A stretch of DNA of 32,350 bases from Sphingomonas sp. (GTDB taxonomy: Bacteria; Pseudomonadota; Alphaproteobacteria; Sphingomonadales; Sphingomonadaceae), in assembly GCA_025356055.1 (NCBI GenBank), contig JANXUU010000070.1, positions 1 to 32,350 of the forward strand, given 5' to 3'. The notes under the pieces are model-generated. The model saw only the letters and a list, made by a program, of their open reading frames with translations. It was not told the DNA's origin and searched no databases. Shown piece by piece: positions 1 through 8,324 of this stretch. Every line of letters starts with the position of its first letter. Positions within the stretch are counted from its first letter, which is position 1. A program made the position numbers and the translations under genes.

Positions 1-25
1 CCTAATGCTCAGGAGCCCCGCCCGC

Positions 26-769
26 ATGGCCGGCCATTCGAAATTCAAGAATATCATGCACCGCAAGGGCGCGCAGGACAAGAAACGCTCGGGCATGTTC
101 AGCAAGCTCAGCCGCGAAATCACCGTCGCGGCCAAGATGGGGCTGCCCGACCCCGACATGAACCCGCGCCTGCGCGCCGCAGTCAACGCCGCCAAGGCGC
201 AGTCGCTGCCCAAGGACAATATCCAGCGCTCGATCGACAAGGCCGCGCGCGGTGACGCCGAAACCTACGAGGAAATCCGCTACGAAGGGTTCGGCCCCGG
301 CGGCGTTTCGCTAATCATCGAAGCGCTCACCGACAACCGCAATCGCACCGCCACCAACGTCCGCACCGCGGTCTCGAAGAACGGCGGCAACCTCGGGGCA
401 TCGGGCAGCGTCTCCCACGCCTTCGACCGCATGGGCCTGATCAGCTACCCCGCCAACAGCGGCGACCCCGACAAGATATTCGAAGCCGCCCTCGACGCCG
501 GCGCGCAGGACGTCAGCTCGTCCGACGACGGCCATGAGATCTGGACCGAAATCGGCGACCTCCACGAAGTCGCCAAGGCGCTCGAACCCGTGCTCGGCGA
601 AGCCGAAGGCGCCAAGCTCGCGTGGCGCCCGCAAGTCATGGTCGACGTCAACGAATCCGACGCCGCGACCCTGCTCAAGCTGATCGACACCCTCGACGAG
701 GACGACGACGTCCAGCAAGTCTGGGGCAATTACGACGTCAGCGACGAGATCATGGAGAAGCTTGGCTGA
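26..769 (+). CDS. yebC: YebC/PmpR (TACO1) family protein
   Basis: The product is 247 residues, the normal family length, and opens with the signature [10 protein letters not shown] followed by a basic stretch. The family was first described as DNA-binding regulators; later work on bacterial YebC and mitochondrial TACO1 points to ribosome association and relief of stalling at proline-rich stretches. The acidic C-terminal third is typical. ATG 26 is preferred to the in-frame ATG at 5 because the family starts at MAGHS and AGGAG lies at 11-15. The stop lies ten bases before the ruvC ATG, in keeping with the widespread yebC-ruvC linkage. The promoter lies outside the window. Confidence 0.95.
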   Translation: MAGHSKFKNIMHRKGAQDKKRSGMFSKLSREITVAAKMGLPDPDMNPRLRAAVNAAKAQSLPKDNIQRSIDKAARGDAETYEEIRYEGFGPGGVSLIIEALTDNRNRTATNVRTAVSKNGGNLGASGSVSHAFDRMGLISYPANSGDPDKIFEAALDAGAQDVSSSDDGHEIWTEIGDLHEVAKALEPVLGEAEGAKLAWRPQVMVDVNESDAATLLKLIDTLDEDDDVQQVWGNYDVSDEIMEKLG

Positions 770-779
770 TCATGTTGTC

Positions 780-1295
780 ATGTTGATTTTGGGCCTCGAC
801 CCCGGGCTTGGCACCACCGGCTGGGGGATTGTCCGCGCCGAGGGCAACCGCCTCACCCACCTTGCCAACGGCCAGCTCAAGACCGCGCCATCCGAACCGT
901 TGGCAAACCGTCTCGCCCACCTCGCCACCATGCTCGAAGCAATCCTCGCCGACCACGCCCCCACCGCTGCCGCGGTCGAGGAGATCTTCCTCAACAAGAA
1001 CCCCCAATCCACCCTGAAACTCGCCCAGGCGCGCGGCGTGGCCCTCATGCTCGCCGCCCGTGCGGGGCTGATCGTCGGCGAATATGCCGCGCGCCTCGTC
1101 AAGCAGGCCGTTGTCGGCACCGGCGCCGCCGAAAAAGTGCAGGTCCACGCGATGGTCCAGCGCCTCCTCCCCGGCGTGAAGATCGCCGGCCCCGACGCCG
1201 CCGACGCCCTCGCCGTCGCCATCACCCACGCGCACCATCTGGCGACGAGCACGAGAATCCCCCTGCCTGCCAAGGGAGGTGTCAGGGGTGCGTAG
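780..1295 (+). CDS. ruvC: Holliday junction endodeoxyribonuclease RuvC
   Basis: RuvC resolves Holliday junctions by symmetrical nicking together with RuvAB. The RNase H-like acidic residues are visible: D7 in LGLDPG, E67 in AVEEIF, and D139 and D142 in PDAADALA. The 171 residues match the family length (about 173). ATG 780 gives the usual short N-terminus (MLILGLDPG); a TTG at 762 would add six residues and overlap yebC. The last 12 codons ([12 protein letters not shown]) and the stop do not resemble RuvC and come from the palindromic repeat at 1258-1391. The core fold and active site are complete, so the protein is probably functional with an altered tail. Confidence 0.95.
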   Translation: MLILGLDPGLGTTGWGIVRAEGNRLTHLANGQLKTAPSEPLANRLAHLATMLEAILADHAPTAAAVEEIFLNKNPQSTLKLAQARGVALMLAARAGLIVGEYAARLVKQAVVGTGAAEKVQVHAMVQRLLPGVKIAGPDAADALAVAITHAHHLATSTRIPLPAKGGVRGA

Positions 1296-1391
1296 CGAGC
1301 GCAGCGAGCCGGTCCCGCGTTAGCAATGAGTCTCCTGACGCGCTGATCGCGCGCACCCACCCCCTGCCCCTCCCTTGACAGGGAAGGGAGA
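1258..1391. repeat. Palindromic interspersed element with about 30-bp imperfect terminal inverted repeats
   Basis: The left end (1258-1290) carries CCAAGGGAGG, TCAGGGG and TGCG; the right end (about 1352-1391) carries the complementary CGCACCC, CCCCTG, CTCCCTTG and CAGGG. The outer arms pair over about 30 bases with a few gaps, and the right end also holds its own small hairpin (CTCCCTTGACAGGGAAGGGAG). There is no coding capacity. Such GGGAGG/CCCTCC palindromes are common between genes of sphingomonads and related alphaproteobacteria. Here the left arm is read as the end of ruvC. It could instead be a MITE or a REP-like element, and an RNA processing or stability role is possible. Confidence 0.6.
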
Positions 1392-1408
1392 CTTGCTACC
1401 CCATCGCC

Positions 1409-2005
1409 ATGATCGCCCGCCTCACCGGTATCCTCGCCGAAACCGCCGCCGACCACGCCGTGATCGACGTCGCCGGCGTCGGCTATGCCGTCCTCGCCAG
1501 CACCCGCACACTCGATGCGATCGGCCCGGTCGGCTCCGCCGTCCTGCTCTTGACCGAATTGCAAGTGCGCGAAGACAGCATGACCCTGTTCGCCTTCGCC
1601 AACGCCGCCGAGCGCGAAAGCTTCCGCCACCTGACCAGCGTGCAGGGCGTCGGCGGGCGCGTCGCGCTCGCCATCCTCTCGGTGCTCGACCCCACCGCGC
1701 TCGCCACTGCCATTGCCCACGGCGACAAGGCGATGGTCGCGCGCGCCAATGGAGTCGGCCCCAAGCTCGCCCAGCGCATCGTCAACGAACTTGCCGGCAA
1801 GCTCGGCACCCCCGCTCTCGCCGCCGTCGCTGGCAGCCCCCCACCAAAGGGCACCACCGCGCAAGACGCCCTCTCGGCCCTCGCCAACCTCGGCTTCAAA
1901 CCCGCCGAAGCCTCCGCCGCCGTCACCGCCGCCGCCCTCGACCTCGGCGAGGGAGCAACGTTGGACGCGCTCGTCAGGCTGGCGCTTCGCAAGGCCGCGA
2001 AATGA
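1409..2005 (+). CDS. ruvA: Holliday junction branch migration protein RuvA
   Basis: RuvA is a tetramer that binds the four-way junction and loads RuvB. The 198 residues start MIARLTGIL (OB-fold, residues 1-63), followed by two helix-hairpin-helix motifs ([13 protein letters not shown] near 73-88 and [15 protein letters not shown] near 113-128). A flexible linker and the RuvB-binding domain III follow (from about 150, [17 protein letters not shown]). The gene lies 113 bases after ruvC, across the palindromic element. The product is complete and has no missing domain. Confidence 0.97.
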   Translation: MIARLTGILAETAADHAVIDVAGVGYAVLASTRTLDAIGPVGSAVLLLTELQVREDSMTLFAFANAAERESFRHLTSVQGVGGRVALAILSVLDPTALATAIAHGDKAMVARANGVGPKLAQRIVNELAGKLGTPALAAVAGSPPPKGTTAQDALSALANLGFKPAEASAAVTAAALDLGEGATLDALVRLALRKAAK

Positions 2006-2017
2006 CAGGGACAAATC

Positions 2018-2368
2018 ATGCTTGAGATCATCCAGGCTATCGTCCGCTCGGTTGAAATGACGGGTGTTGCGATTATCGCTGCGGGAGCATTCGGAACATT
2101 GCTTCTGTTCCTGCAAAAGTTGCTGACTGGTCAGGATAAGGCCAAGGCAATTGCCGCCTTCCGATCGTCCCTTGGTCAGGCAATCCTTCTCGGACTGGAA
2201 TTTTTGGTTGCTGCCGATATCGTCAACACAGTCGCCGTTGAACCCACTTTGAAAAGTGTCGCCGTCCTTGCGGGCATCGTCGCCATCCGCACCTTCCTTA
2301 GTTTCAGTCTCGAGCTGGAGATTGAAGGTCGCTGGCCGTGGCAACGCGGCGGATCGCGGGAGGTTTGA
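2018..2368 (+). CDS. DUF1622 family small integral membrane protein
   Basis: The 116-residue product has three hydrophobic segments (about 13-35, 50-70 and 76-95). The C-terminal RTFLSFSLELEIEGRWPW is characteristic of DUF1622, an uncharacterised membrane family. An AGGGA ribosome site at 2007-2011 lies six bases before the ATG, and the stop directly abuts the TTG start of ruvB, so it is co-transcribed with the ruv genes and perhaps translationally coupled to ruvB. Codon use is less GC-biased at third positions than in ruvA and ruvB (for example TTG, GTT, ATT and CAA are frequent), which suggests later acquisition. No link between DUF1622 and recombination is known. Confidence 0.85.
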   Translation: MLEIIQAIVRSVEMTGVAIIAAGAFGTLLLFLQKLLTGQDKAKAIAAFRSSLGQAILLGLEFLVAADIVNTVAVEPTLKSVAVLAGIVAIRTFLSFSLELEIEGRWPWQRGGSREV

Positions 2369-3400
2369 TTGGCCACTGATCCCGCCCGCATCACCACCCC
2401 CGAACGCCAGCCCGAGGACGTCGACGCGGCGCTGCGCCCGAAAACCCTCGATGAATTCGTCGGCCAGCAGGGTGCGCGCGAGAATCTGCGCATCTTCGTC
2501 AACGCGGCGAAAGCCCGCGGCGAGGCGCTCGACCATGTCTTGTTCTTCGGCCCGCCCGGCCTTGGCAAAACCACGCTCGCCGGAATCCTCGCCCGCGAGA
2601 TGGGAGTCGGCTTCCGCGCCACCTCGGGTCCGGTCATCGCCAAATCGGGCGACCTCGCCGCGTTGCTCACCAATCTCGAGGATGGCGACGTGCTGTTCAT
2701 CGACGAAATTCATCGCCTCGCCCCCGCAGTCGAGGAAATCCTCTACCCGGCGATGGAGGACCGCGCGCTCGACCTGATGATCGGCGAAGGCCCGTCCGCA
2801 CGCAGCGTCCGCATCGACCTCCCCCGCTTCACCCTCGTCGGCGCCACCACCCGGCAAGGCCTGCTCACCACCCCATTGCGCGACCGTTTCGGCATCCCCA
2901 TCCGCCTCAACTTCTACACTGTCGCCGAGCTTGAACAGGTCGTCCGCCGCGCCGCCCGCCTGCTCGGCGCGACCCTCACCGAGGACGGCGCCCACGAAGT
3001 CGCCCGCCGCAGCCGCGGGACGCCCCGTATCGCCGGGCGTCTCCTGCGCCGGGTCCGCGATTTCGCCCATGCCGCGGCGACCGACAGCATCGACGCCGCC
3101 GCCGCCGACCGCGCCCTCAACCGGCTCGAAATCGACGCGCTCGGCCTCGACGCGATGGACCGCCGTTACCTCACCATGATCGCCGATCTCTACAACGGCG
3201 GTCCGGTCGGGGTGGAAACGCTTGCCGCAGGCTTGAGCGAACCACGCGACACGATCGAGGACGTCATCGAGCCCTACCTCATCCAGCTCGGCCTGATCGC
3301 CCGCACCGCACGCGGTCGCTGCCTCAACGGGCGCGGCTGGAGCCACCTCGGCCTCGCCCCGCCGCCGAGTGCACAAACCACCCTGTTCGACGTGGAGTAA
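2369..3400 (+). CDS. ruvB: Holliday junction branch migration DNA helicase RuvB
   Basis: This is the AAA+ motor that pumps DNA through the RuvA-bound junction. The 343 residues show Walker A at 61-68 (GPPGLGKT), Walker B DEIH near 112-115, sensor 1 in GATTRQG, the arginine-finger region PLRDRFGI, and the C-terminal winged helix ([14 protein letters not shown] onward). The start is TTG 2369: GGGAGG ends five bases upstream, the residues match the family N-terminus ([12 protein letters not shown]), and no better ATG exists. It immediately follows the DUF1622 stop. A non-ATG start with a strong ribosome site suggests coupling to the upstream gene. Confidence 0.97.
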   Translation: MATDPARITTPERQPEDVDAALRPKTLDEFVGQQGARENLRIFVNAAKARGEALDHVLFFGPPGLGKTTLAGILAREMGVGFRATSGPVIAKSGDLAALLTNLEDGDVLFIDEIHRLAPAVEEILYPAMEDRALDLMIGEGPSARSVRIDLPRFTLVGATTRQGLLTTPLRDRFGIPIRLNFYTVAELEQVVRRAARLLGATLTEDGAHEVARRSRGTPRIAGRLLRRVRDFAHAAATDSIDAAAADRALNRLEIDALGLDAMDRRYLTMIADLYNGGPVGVETLAAGLSEPRDTIEDVIEPYLIQLGLIARTARGRCLNGRGWSHLGLAPPPSAQTTLFDVE

Positions 3401-3402
3401 TC

Positions 3403-4563
3403 ATGCGCTTTCTATTGCTTGCCGCCGCCGCCGCTTTCTCGACCACCTCCGCCACCGCCCAGCCCCCCGCTGCCCAGCCGGCCCTGAATGCCGTCGACTA
3501 CACCCAGGACAGCAACTGGCTCTGCCTCCCCGGCCGCAACGACATTTGCGCTGCCCCCCTCGCCACAACCAATCTCCCCGCCACCGGCTATGCCGCGCGC
3601 ACCGTCGCGACGCCCGCCGCCAATCCCCCGATCGACTGCTTCTACGTCTACCCCACCGTCAGCCACGACCCCGGCCTCAACAGCGACCTGACCGTGTCGG
3701 ACAGCGAGGAACGCAACGTCGCACAAAACCAGCTCGCCCGTTTCGGCTCGGTCTGCCGCACCTTCGCGCCCATCTATCGCCAGATGACCACCGGCGCGAT
3801 TGCCGCCGTCCTTACCGGCGGCGACGTCGCCCAGGCCGCGCACATTGCCTATGGCGACGTTTCGCGCTCCTGGCACCAGTTCCTCGCCACCCGCAACGAC
3901 AACCGCCCGTTCGTCCTCATCGGCCACAGCCAGGGTTCGCTGATGCTCCAGCAACTCCTTGCCAACGAGATCGAGGGCCGCCCCGAGGCCAAGCGGATGC
4001 TCCTGGCCATCATCCCCGGCTACAACGTCCTCGTCCCGCAAGGGAAACTGGTCGGCGGCACCTTCAAGTCGACTCCCTTGTGCAGCCGCAAGGGCGAAAC
4101 CGGCTGCGTCCTCGCCTGGTCGAGCTACCGCATCAACAATCCGCCCCCCGAAGGCGCGCTGTTCGGCTACGCAAGCCAGCCCGGAATGACCGTCGCCTGC
4201 ACCAATCCGGCCAGCCCCGGCACGACCGACTGGCGCCGGCTCGAAAGCTACTGGACCGGTCGCGGCTGGCCTTCGACCCCCGGCGGGCCGGTCACCTGGT
4301 CGTCCGAAGGCCCGCTGCCCACGCCCTTTCTCCACACCACCGACCTTGTCTCGGCTGCGTGCGTCAACGACGGCCCCCGCGGCTATCTCTCGATCCGCAC
4401 CGAGACCGTCCCCGGCGGCAAGCGCACCGACCGGATCGGCGGCGAAGTCGGGATGATGGGCTTCTTTCTCCCCGGCTGGGGAATGCACTTGAACGACATT
4501 GCCGAAGCCCAGGGGGACCTGATCGCCCGCATCCGCGAGGTCTCCGCAGGGTTGCGGCGATGA
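3403..4563 (+). CDS. DUF3089 domain-containing secreted alpha/beta-hydrolase (lipase-like)
   Basis: The 386-residue product starts with a clear signal peptide (MRFLLLAAAAAFSTTSATAQ, cleavage after TAQ near residue 20). The nucleophile elbow GHSQGS lies near residue 174, and FYVYPTVSHDPGLNSD is typical of DUF3089, a lipase-like alpha/beta-hydrolase family often found in sphingomonads and Caulobacter relatives. The substrate is unknown. Several cysteines (LCLP, DICA, SVCR, PLCSRKGETGC) may form periplasmic disulfides. The gene begins two bases after the ruvB stop and ends 25 bases before ybgC, so it bridges the ruv and tol groups in one transcription unit. Serine hydrolase activity is inferred from the fold only. 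Confidence 0.85.
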   Translation: MRFLLLAAAAAFSTTSATAQPPAAQPALNAVDYTQDSNWLCLPGRNDICAAPLATTNLPATGYAARTVATPAANPPIDCFYVYPTVSHDPGLNSDLTVSDSEERNVAQNQLARFGSVCRTFAPIYRQMTTGAIAAVLTGGDVAQAAHIAYGDVSRSWHQFLATRNDNRPFVLIGHSQGSLMLQQLLANEIEGRPEAKRMLLAIIPGYNVLVPQGKLVGGTFKSTPLCSRKGETGCVLAWSSYRINNPPPEGALFGYASQPGMTVACTNPASPGTTDWRRLESYWTGRGWPSTPGGPVTWSSEGPLPTPFLHTTDLVSAACVNDGPRGYLSIRTETVPGGKRTDRIGGEVGMMGFFLPGWGMHLNDIAEAQGDLIARIREVSAGLRR

Positions 4564-4588
4564 CTCCGCCCCGGCTAAGGCCTCCGTC

Positions 4589-5047
4589 ATGGCAGGCTCC
4601 TCCTTCGACCAGCCCTATCGCGGCGGCTTCATCGGAGCCGAACACCACTTCGCGCTGACGGTCTATTTCGAGGACACCGACACCGCCGGCGTGGTCTATT
4701 ACGCGAACTATCTCAAATATATGGAACGCGCCCGCTCGGACATGCTGCGCGCCGCCGGGATCGACCAGCGCACCGCGATCGACGACGGCACCGGGGTATA
4801 CGCCGTCGCCGAAGCCAATATCCGCTATCTGCGTCCGGCCAAGCTCGGCGACGACCTTCGGATCGTCTCGACCCTCGCCCATGTCCGCGCGGCCAGCGTT
4901 CATATTCATCAGACGGTCATGCGCGCGGCTGAAACAATCGCCCAGGCGCGGATTACCGCGGCTTTCCTCACCCCGGACGGCCGGCCGACACGCCAGCCGC
5001 GCGAGTGGGTCGAGCGGTTCAACGCCATCAACGCTCAAGGAAACTAA
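4589..5047 (+). CDS. ybgC: Tol-Pal system-associated acyl-CoA thioesterase YbgC
   Basis: This is a hot-dog-fold thioesterase of the 4-hydroxybenzoyl-CoA thioesterase type. The active-site loop YFEDTDTAGVVYYANYLKYMERAR, near residues 28-51, contains the catalytic Asp. The 152 residues match the family, with a slightly extended N-terminus. YbgC is nearly always the first gene of tol-pal operons and acts on acyl-CoA or acyl-ACP in the cytoplasm; its exact link with Tol-Pal is unsettled. The stop overlaps the tolQ start in TAATG at 5045-5049. Confidence 0.95.
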   Translation: MAGSSFDQPYRGGFIGAEHHFALTVYFEDTDTAGVVYYANYLKYMERARSDMLRAAGIDQRTAIDDGTGVYAVAEANIRYLRPAKLGDDLRIVSTLAHVRAASVHIHQTVMRAAETIAQARITAAFLTPDGRPTRQPREWVERFNAINAQGN

Positions 5048-5733
5048 TGCCCCCCGTCATCGCCAGCACCGACCTCATGTCCCCTTTGACCCTGTTCCTC
5101 CACGCCGACATCGTCGTGAAGCTGGTCATGCTCGGGCTGCTCGCGGCGAGCATCTGGACATGGGGCATCATCTTCACCCACGCCATTCGTCTGCGCCGCC
5201 TCAACAAAGCCGCCGCGGCCTATGAGAATGACTTCTGGGCGGCCAAGGACATCGACGCATTCGCCGAACAACGCGGGTCCGAAAAAATTCCAAGCGCCGC
5301 GATCGTCACCGCCGGGCTCGACGAATGGCGCCGCTCCGCCCGCCTCCGCAACGCCGACCACTCGGGCACCCGCGAGCGCCTTTCGGGCGCAATGAACAAC
5401 GCCATCGCGACCGAGCTCGACCGCCTCTCCGACCGCCTCAACATCCTCGCCACGGTCGGCGCGGTCGCTCCTTTCGTCGGGCTGTTCGGCACCGTCTGGG
5501 GGATCATGCGCAGCTTCACCGCGATCGCCGGTGCCAACAACACGTCGCTCGCCGTCGTCGCCCCCGGCATCGCCGAAGCCCTCTTCGCCACCGCCATCGG
5601 CCTGTTCGCCGCCATCCCCGCGGTGATCGGCTACAACCGCCTGACCCACGCCCTCGACCGCCTTGAAGCCCGCCTCGGCCGCTTTGCCGACCGCTTCCAC
5701 GCGACGCTCAGCCGCGAGCTGGAGACCGCCTGA
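5047..5733 (+). CDS. tolQ: Protein TolQ (Tol-Pal proton channel subunit)
   Basis: An inner-membrane protein of the ExbB/MotA family that forms the proton channel with TolR and energises TolA. The 228 residues have one membrane segment near 17-40 and two more after about 130 with the conserved GLFGTVWGIMRSF and AIGLFAAIPAVIGYN motifs. ATG 5047, overlapping the ybgC stop, is chosen over an upstream in-frame candidate at 5005 that would add 14 non-conserved residues inside ybgC. The stop overlaps tolR in TGATG. Confidence 0.96.
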   Translation: MPPVIASTDLMSPLTLFLHADIVVKLVMLGLLAASIWTWGIIFTHAIRLRRLNKAAAAYENDFWAAKDIDAFAEQRGSEKIPSAAIVTAGLDEWRRSARLRNADHSGTRERLSGAMNNAIATELDRLSDRLNILATVGAVAPFVGLFGTVWGIMRSFTAIAGANNTSLAVVAPGIAEALFATAIGLFAAIPAVIGYNRLTHALDRLEARLGRFADRFHATLSRELETA

Positions 5734-6173
5734 TGGGCGCCAGCCTCCAGTCCCGCCGAGGCAGGTCAGGCCGCCGCGCGCCGATGGCCGAGATCAACGT
5801 TACGCCGCTGGTCGACGTGATGCTCGTCCTGCTGATCATCTTCATGGTCACCGCCCCGCTGCTTGCCGCCGGCGTCCCCGTCGACCTGCCACAGAACCGC
5901 GCTGCCCCGCTCGACCAGCAGGTCAAGCCGATCCAGCTGTCGATCGACAAGGGCGGCGCGATCTTCCTCGACGATGCCCCCGTCGCGCAGGCCGCCCTGC
6001 CCGCGAAACTCGCCGCGATCGCTGCCAAGCCCGCCCCGCCCGAGGGCCGCCGCATCTACCTGCGCGCGGACCGCAGCCTCGATTATGGCCGCGTCATGAA
6101 GGTCATGGGCGAGCTCAACCGCGCCGGCCTCAACCACGTCGCGCTCGTCTCGGTCGGGCAGGACAGCCCATGA
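5733..6173 (+). CDS. tolR: Protein TolR (ExbD/TolR family)
   Basis: The 146-residue protein has a short cytoplasmic arm rich in Arg, one membrane helix (about 25-45) carrying the protonatable Asp in INVTPLVDVMLVLLIIFMV, and a periplasmic dimer domain. It partners TolQ in using the proton gradient. The ATG overlaps the tolQ stop by one base, and the TGA overlaps the tolA ATG in ATGA at 6170-6173, so translation is coupled along the operon. Confidence 0.96.
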   Translation: MGASLQSRRGRSGRRAPMAEINVTPLVDVMLVLLIIFMVTAPLLAAGVPVDLPQNRAAPLDQQVKPIQLSIDKGGAIFLDDAPVAQAALPAKLAAIAAKPAPPEGRRIYLRADRSLDYGRVMKVMGELNRAGLNHVALVSVGQDSP

Positions 6174-6988
6174 GCCTCGACCGCGCCGAAGTCGCCGGCA
6201 CCGGGGCGGCGATTGTTTTCCACGTCGCGCTGATCGCCGCGCTATCGCTCAGTCTCGCCCACGTCGCGCGCCCCTCCGAACCGCCGCCGATGGAAGTCGA
6301 GATGGTCGACGAGGTCGGCCTCCAGCCCGCCGCCCCCACCGTAATCGCCGCGCCCCCACCGCCGAGCCAGGCCCCCGAGCAGGCTCAAGAAACCCCGCAG
6401 CCGCCTTCCCCCGAACCCACCCCCGCGCCGGTCGTCCAGCCCACGCCGCAACCAAAAGTTGCCCCCGCCAACAGCCTAGCCGCGCAGATTGCCCAGCTCC
6501 GCCCGACCCCGCCGCATGCCGCTACTGCCAAGACGGCACCGCCAGCGCGCGCAGCTCCCGCCCAACCCCGCGCCTCGCGCATCGGCGCCGACTTCCTCAA
6601 GGGCATCGCCGACGCGCCCCCCTCTTCGACCCCCGCCCGCGCCGCCGCCCCCGCAATCAGCGCCTCGGCCATGGCCGGCATCCAGCAAGCCATTCGCCGC
6701 CAGGTTCAACCCTGCGCCGATCGCCAGGTAAACCCCGGTCCCGGCGCCTCCCGGATCAAGGTCAAGCTCCACCTCGTTCTCAACCGGTCGGGCCGCCTGA
6801 CCAGTCCGCCGCAAGTCGTTGGATCGAGCGGCGTCGATGACGATAATTCGCGCTACGAGGAGCGGGTCAAGGATCTCGCCGTCTCGATCATTTCAAGCTG
6901 CGCTCCGCTCACCGGCCTGCCGCAGGACCTTTACCAGACTGCCAACGGCGGCTGGTCCAATTTCAACATGACCTATTCGCTGCCATGA
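6170..6988 (+). CDS. tolA: TolA-like cell envelope integrity protein
   Basis: TolA spans the periplasm and links TolQR to Pal and TolB at the constriction site. The 272 residues have an N-terminal membrane anchor (about 9-29, with a His in FHVAL as in the TolA anchor motif). A Pro/Ala/Gln-rich linker runs from about 45 to 160, followed by a C-terminal globular domain with two cysteines (QPCADR and SSCAPL), the likely disulfide of TolA domain III. The linker is shorter and more TonB-like (repeated Pro, PxPxP) than the long helical domain II of enterobacterial TolA. The start ATG overlaps the tolR stop. Confidence 0.85.
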   Translation: MSLDRAEVAGTGAAIVFHVALIAALSLSLAHVARPSEPPPMEVEMVDEVGLQPAAPTVIAAPPPPSQAPEQAQETPQPPSPEPTPAPVVQPTPQPKVAPANSLAAQIAQLRPTPPHAATAKTAPPARAAPAQPRASRIGADFLKGIADAPPSSTPARAAAPAISASAMAGIQQAIRRQVQPCADRQVNPGPGASRIKVKLHLVLNRSGRLTSPPQVVGSSGVDDDNSRYEERVKDLAVSIISSCAPLTGLPQDLYQTANGGWSNFNMTYSLP

Positions 6989-6996
6989 GGAACTCC

Positions 6997-8304
6997 ATGA
7001 AGCACATTGCCCTCCTCGCCGTCCTGCTCGCCTCGGCCGCCACCGCGCAAGACACCCCGCCGCCGCTTGAGGTCAACGTTGTCGGCGGCACCAACGCGGT
7101 CACCGCGATTGCCGTCCCCGCCATGCCGACCGCCGCCGACGCCCCCGCCGGCCTCGGTCGCCAGGTCGCCGAGGTCATCGCTTCCGATCTCCGCTCGACC
7201 GGCCTGTTCACCCCGCTCGGCCCCGACGGGATCGGCACCTACCCCCGCGATGCCGCGAGCAGCCCCGCTTACGCCACCTGGCGCAGCGCCGGCGCCGCGC
7301 AGCTTGTCGCCGGCTATATCGAAGCCAATGGTGCCGATCGCATCACCCTTGCCTGCTATATCCACGACGTCGCCGCCGGGCGCGAACTTGCCCACCAAGG
7401 CTTCACCGTCGCCGCTACCGACTGGCGCCGTGCGGCACACAAATGCGCCGACACCGTCTATTCGCGCCTCTCCGGCGAGACCGGCTTCCTCGACACCCGC
7501 GTCGTCTACGTCGCCGAGACCGGCCCCAAAAACAACCGCACCAAGCGCATCGCGATCATGGATTCGGATGGCTCCAACCATCGCTACCTCACACTCGGCG
7601 ACGCCACCGTCACCACCCCGCGCTTCTCCCCTTCCGGCGATAAGCTGGTCTACATGACCGCCTCGGGCCGCCGCCCGCGCGTCATGCTGATGGACGTCGC
7701 CAGCGGCACGACGCACAGCCTCGTCCCCGGCCTCGTCCTGACCTTCGCCCCGCGCTTCTCGCCCGACGGCCGCAATGTCGTCTTCTCGATGGCGAAGAAC
7801 GGCCGCACCGCCATTTACGCCATCCCCACCGCCGGTGGCACGCCGCGCCGCCTGACCGACAGCGTGGGCGCCGACACCAGCCCAAGCTATTCCCCCGACG
7901 GCAGCCGCATTGTCTTCGAAAGCGACCGCGGTGGCACGCAGCAGCTTTACGTCATGAATGCCGACGGCTCGAACCAGAAGCGGATCAGCTTCGGCGGCGG
8001 CCGCTATGCCTCCCCGATGTGGAGCCCGCGCGGTGACCTCATCGCTTTCACCAGGATCGCCGGCAATTTCCGCATCGGCATCATGTCCCCCTCCGGGAAC
8101 GGCGAGAAAATCCTCACCGACGCCTGGCAGGACGAGGAGCCAAGCTGGGCCCCCAACGGCCGCTTCGTGATGTTCAACCGAATCCGCCAGGGCGCGAGCG
8201 GCCAGACCAGCCTGTTCGCGGTCGATATCAATGGTGGCAACCCGCGCCGCCTCCCCACCCCCCAGGATGGCAGCGACCCCAGCTGGTCGCCGCTGCAACG
8301 CTAA
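6997..8304 (+). CDS. tolB: Tol-Pal system protein TolB
   Basis: A periplasmic beta-propeller protein that binds Pal and is released by TolA. The 435 residues start with a signal peptide (MKHIALLAVLLASAATAQ), then the N-terminal alpha/beta domain, then five or six WD40-like PD40 blades recognisable as SPSGDKLVYM, SPDGRNVVFSM, SPDGSRIVFESDRGG, SPRGDLIAF and APNGRFVMF. ATG 6997 is preferred because GAGGA at 6987-6991 lies five bases upstream; ATG 6985, overlapping the tolA stop, would add four residues before the signal peptide. Confidence 0.96.
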   Translation: MKHIALLAVLLASAATAQDTPPPLEVNVVGGTNAVTAIAVPAMPTAADAPAGLGRQVAEVIASDLRSTGLFTPLGPDGIGTYPRDAASSPAYATWRSAGAAQLVAGYIEANGADRITLACYIHDVAAGRELAHQGFTVAATDWRRAAHKCADTVYSRLSGETGFLDTRVVYVAETGPKNNRTKRIAIMDSDGSNHRYLTLGDATVTTPRFSPSGDKLVYMTASGRRPRVMLMDVASGTTHSLVPGLVLTFAPRFSPDGRNVVFSMAKNGRTAIYAIPTAGGTPRRLTDSVGADTSPSYSPDGSRIVFESDRGGTQQLYVMNADGSNQKRISFGGGRYASPMWSPRGDLIAFTRIAGNFRIGIMSPSGNGEKILTDAWQDEEPSWAPNGRFVMFNRIRQGASGQTSLFAVDINGGNPRRLPTPQDGSDPSWSPLQR

Positions 8305-8324
8305 GCATCAAAAGGAGAATACCG

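Noticed and set aside
770-3376. 868-residue open frame on the minus strand opposite ruvC-ruvA-ruvB
   Set aside because: It is antisense to well-supported genes, has low-complexity Gly/Ala/Asp/Glu composition expected from GC-rich codon shadows, and no domain is recognisable.
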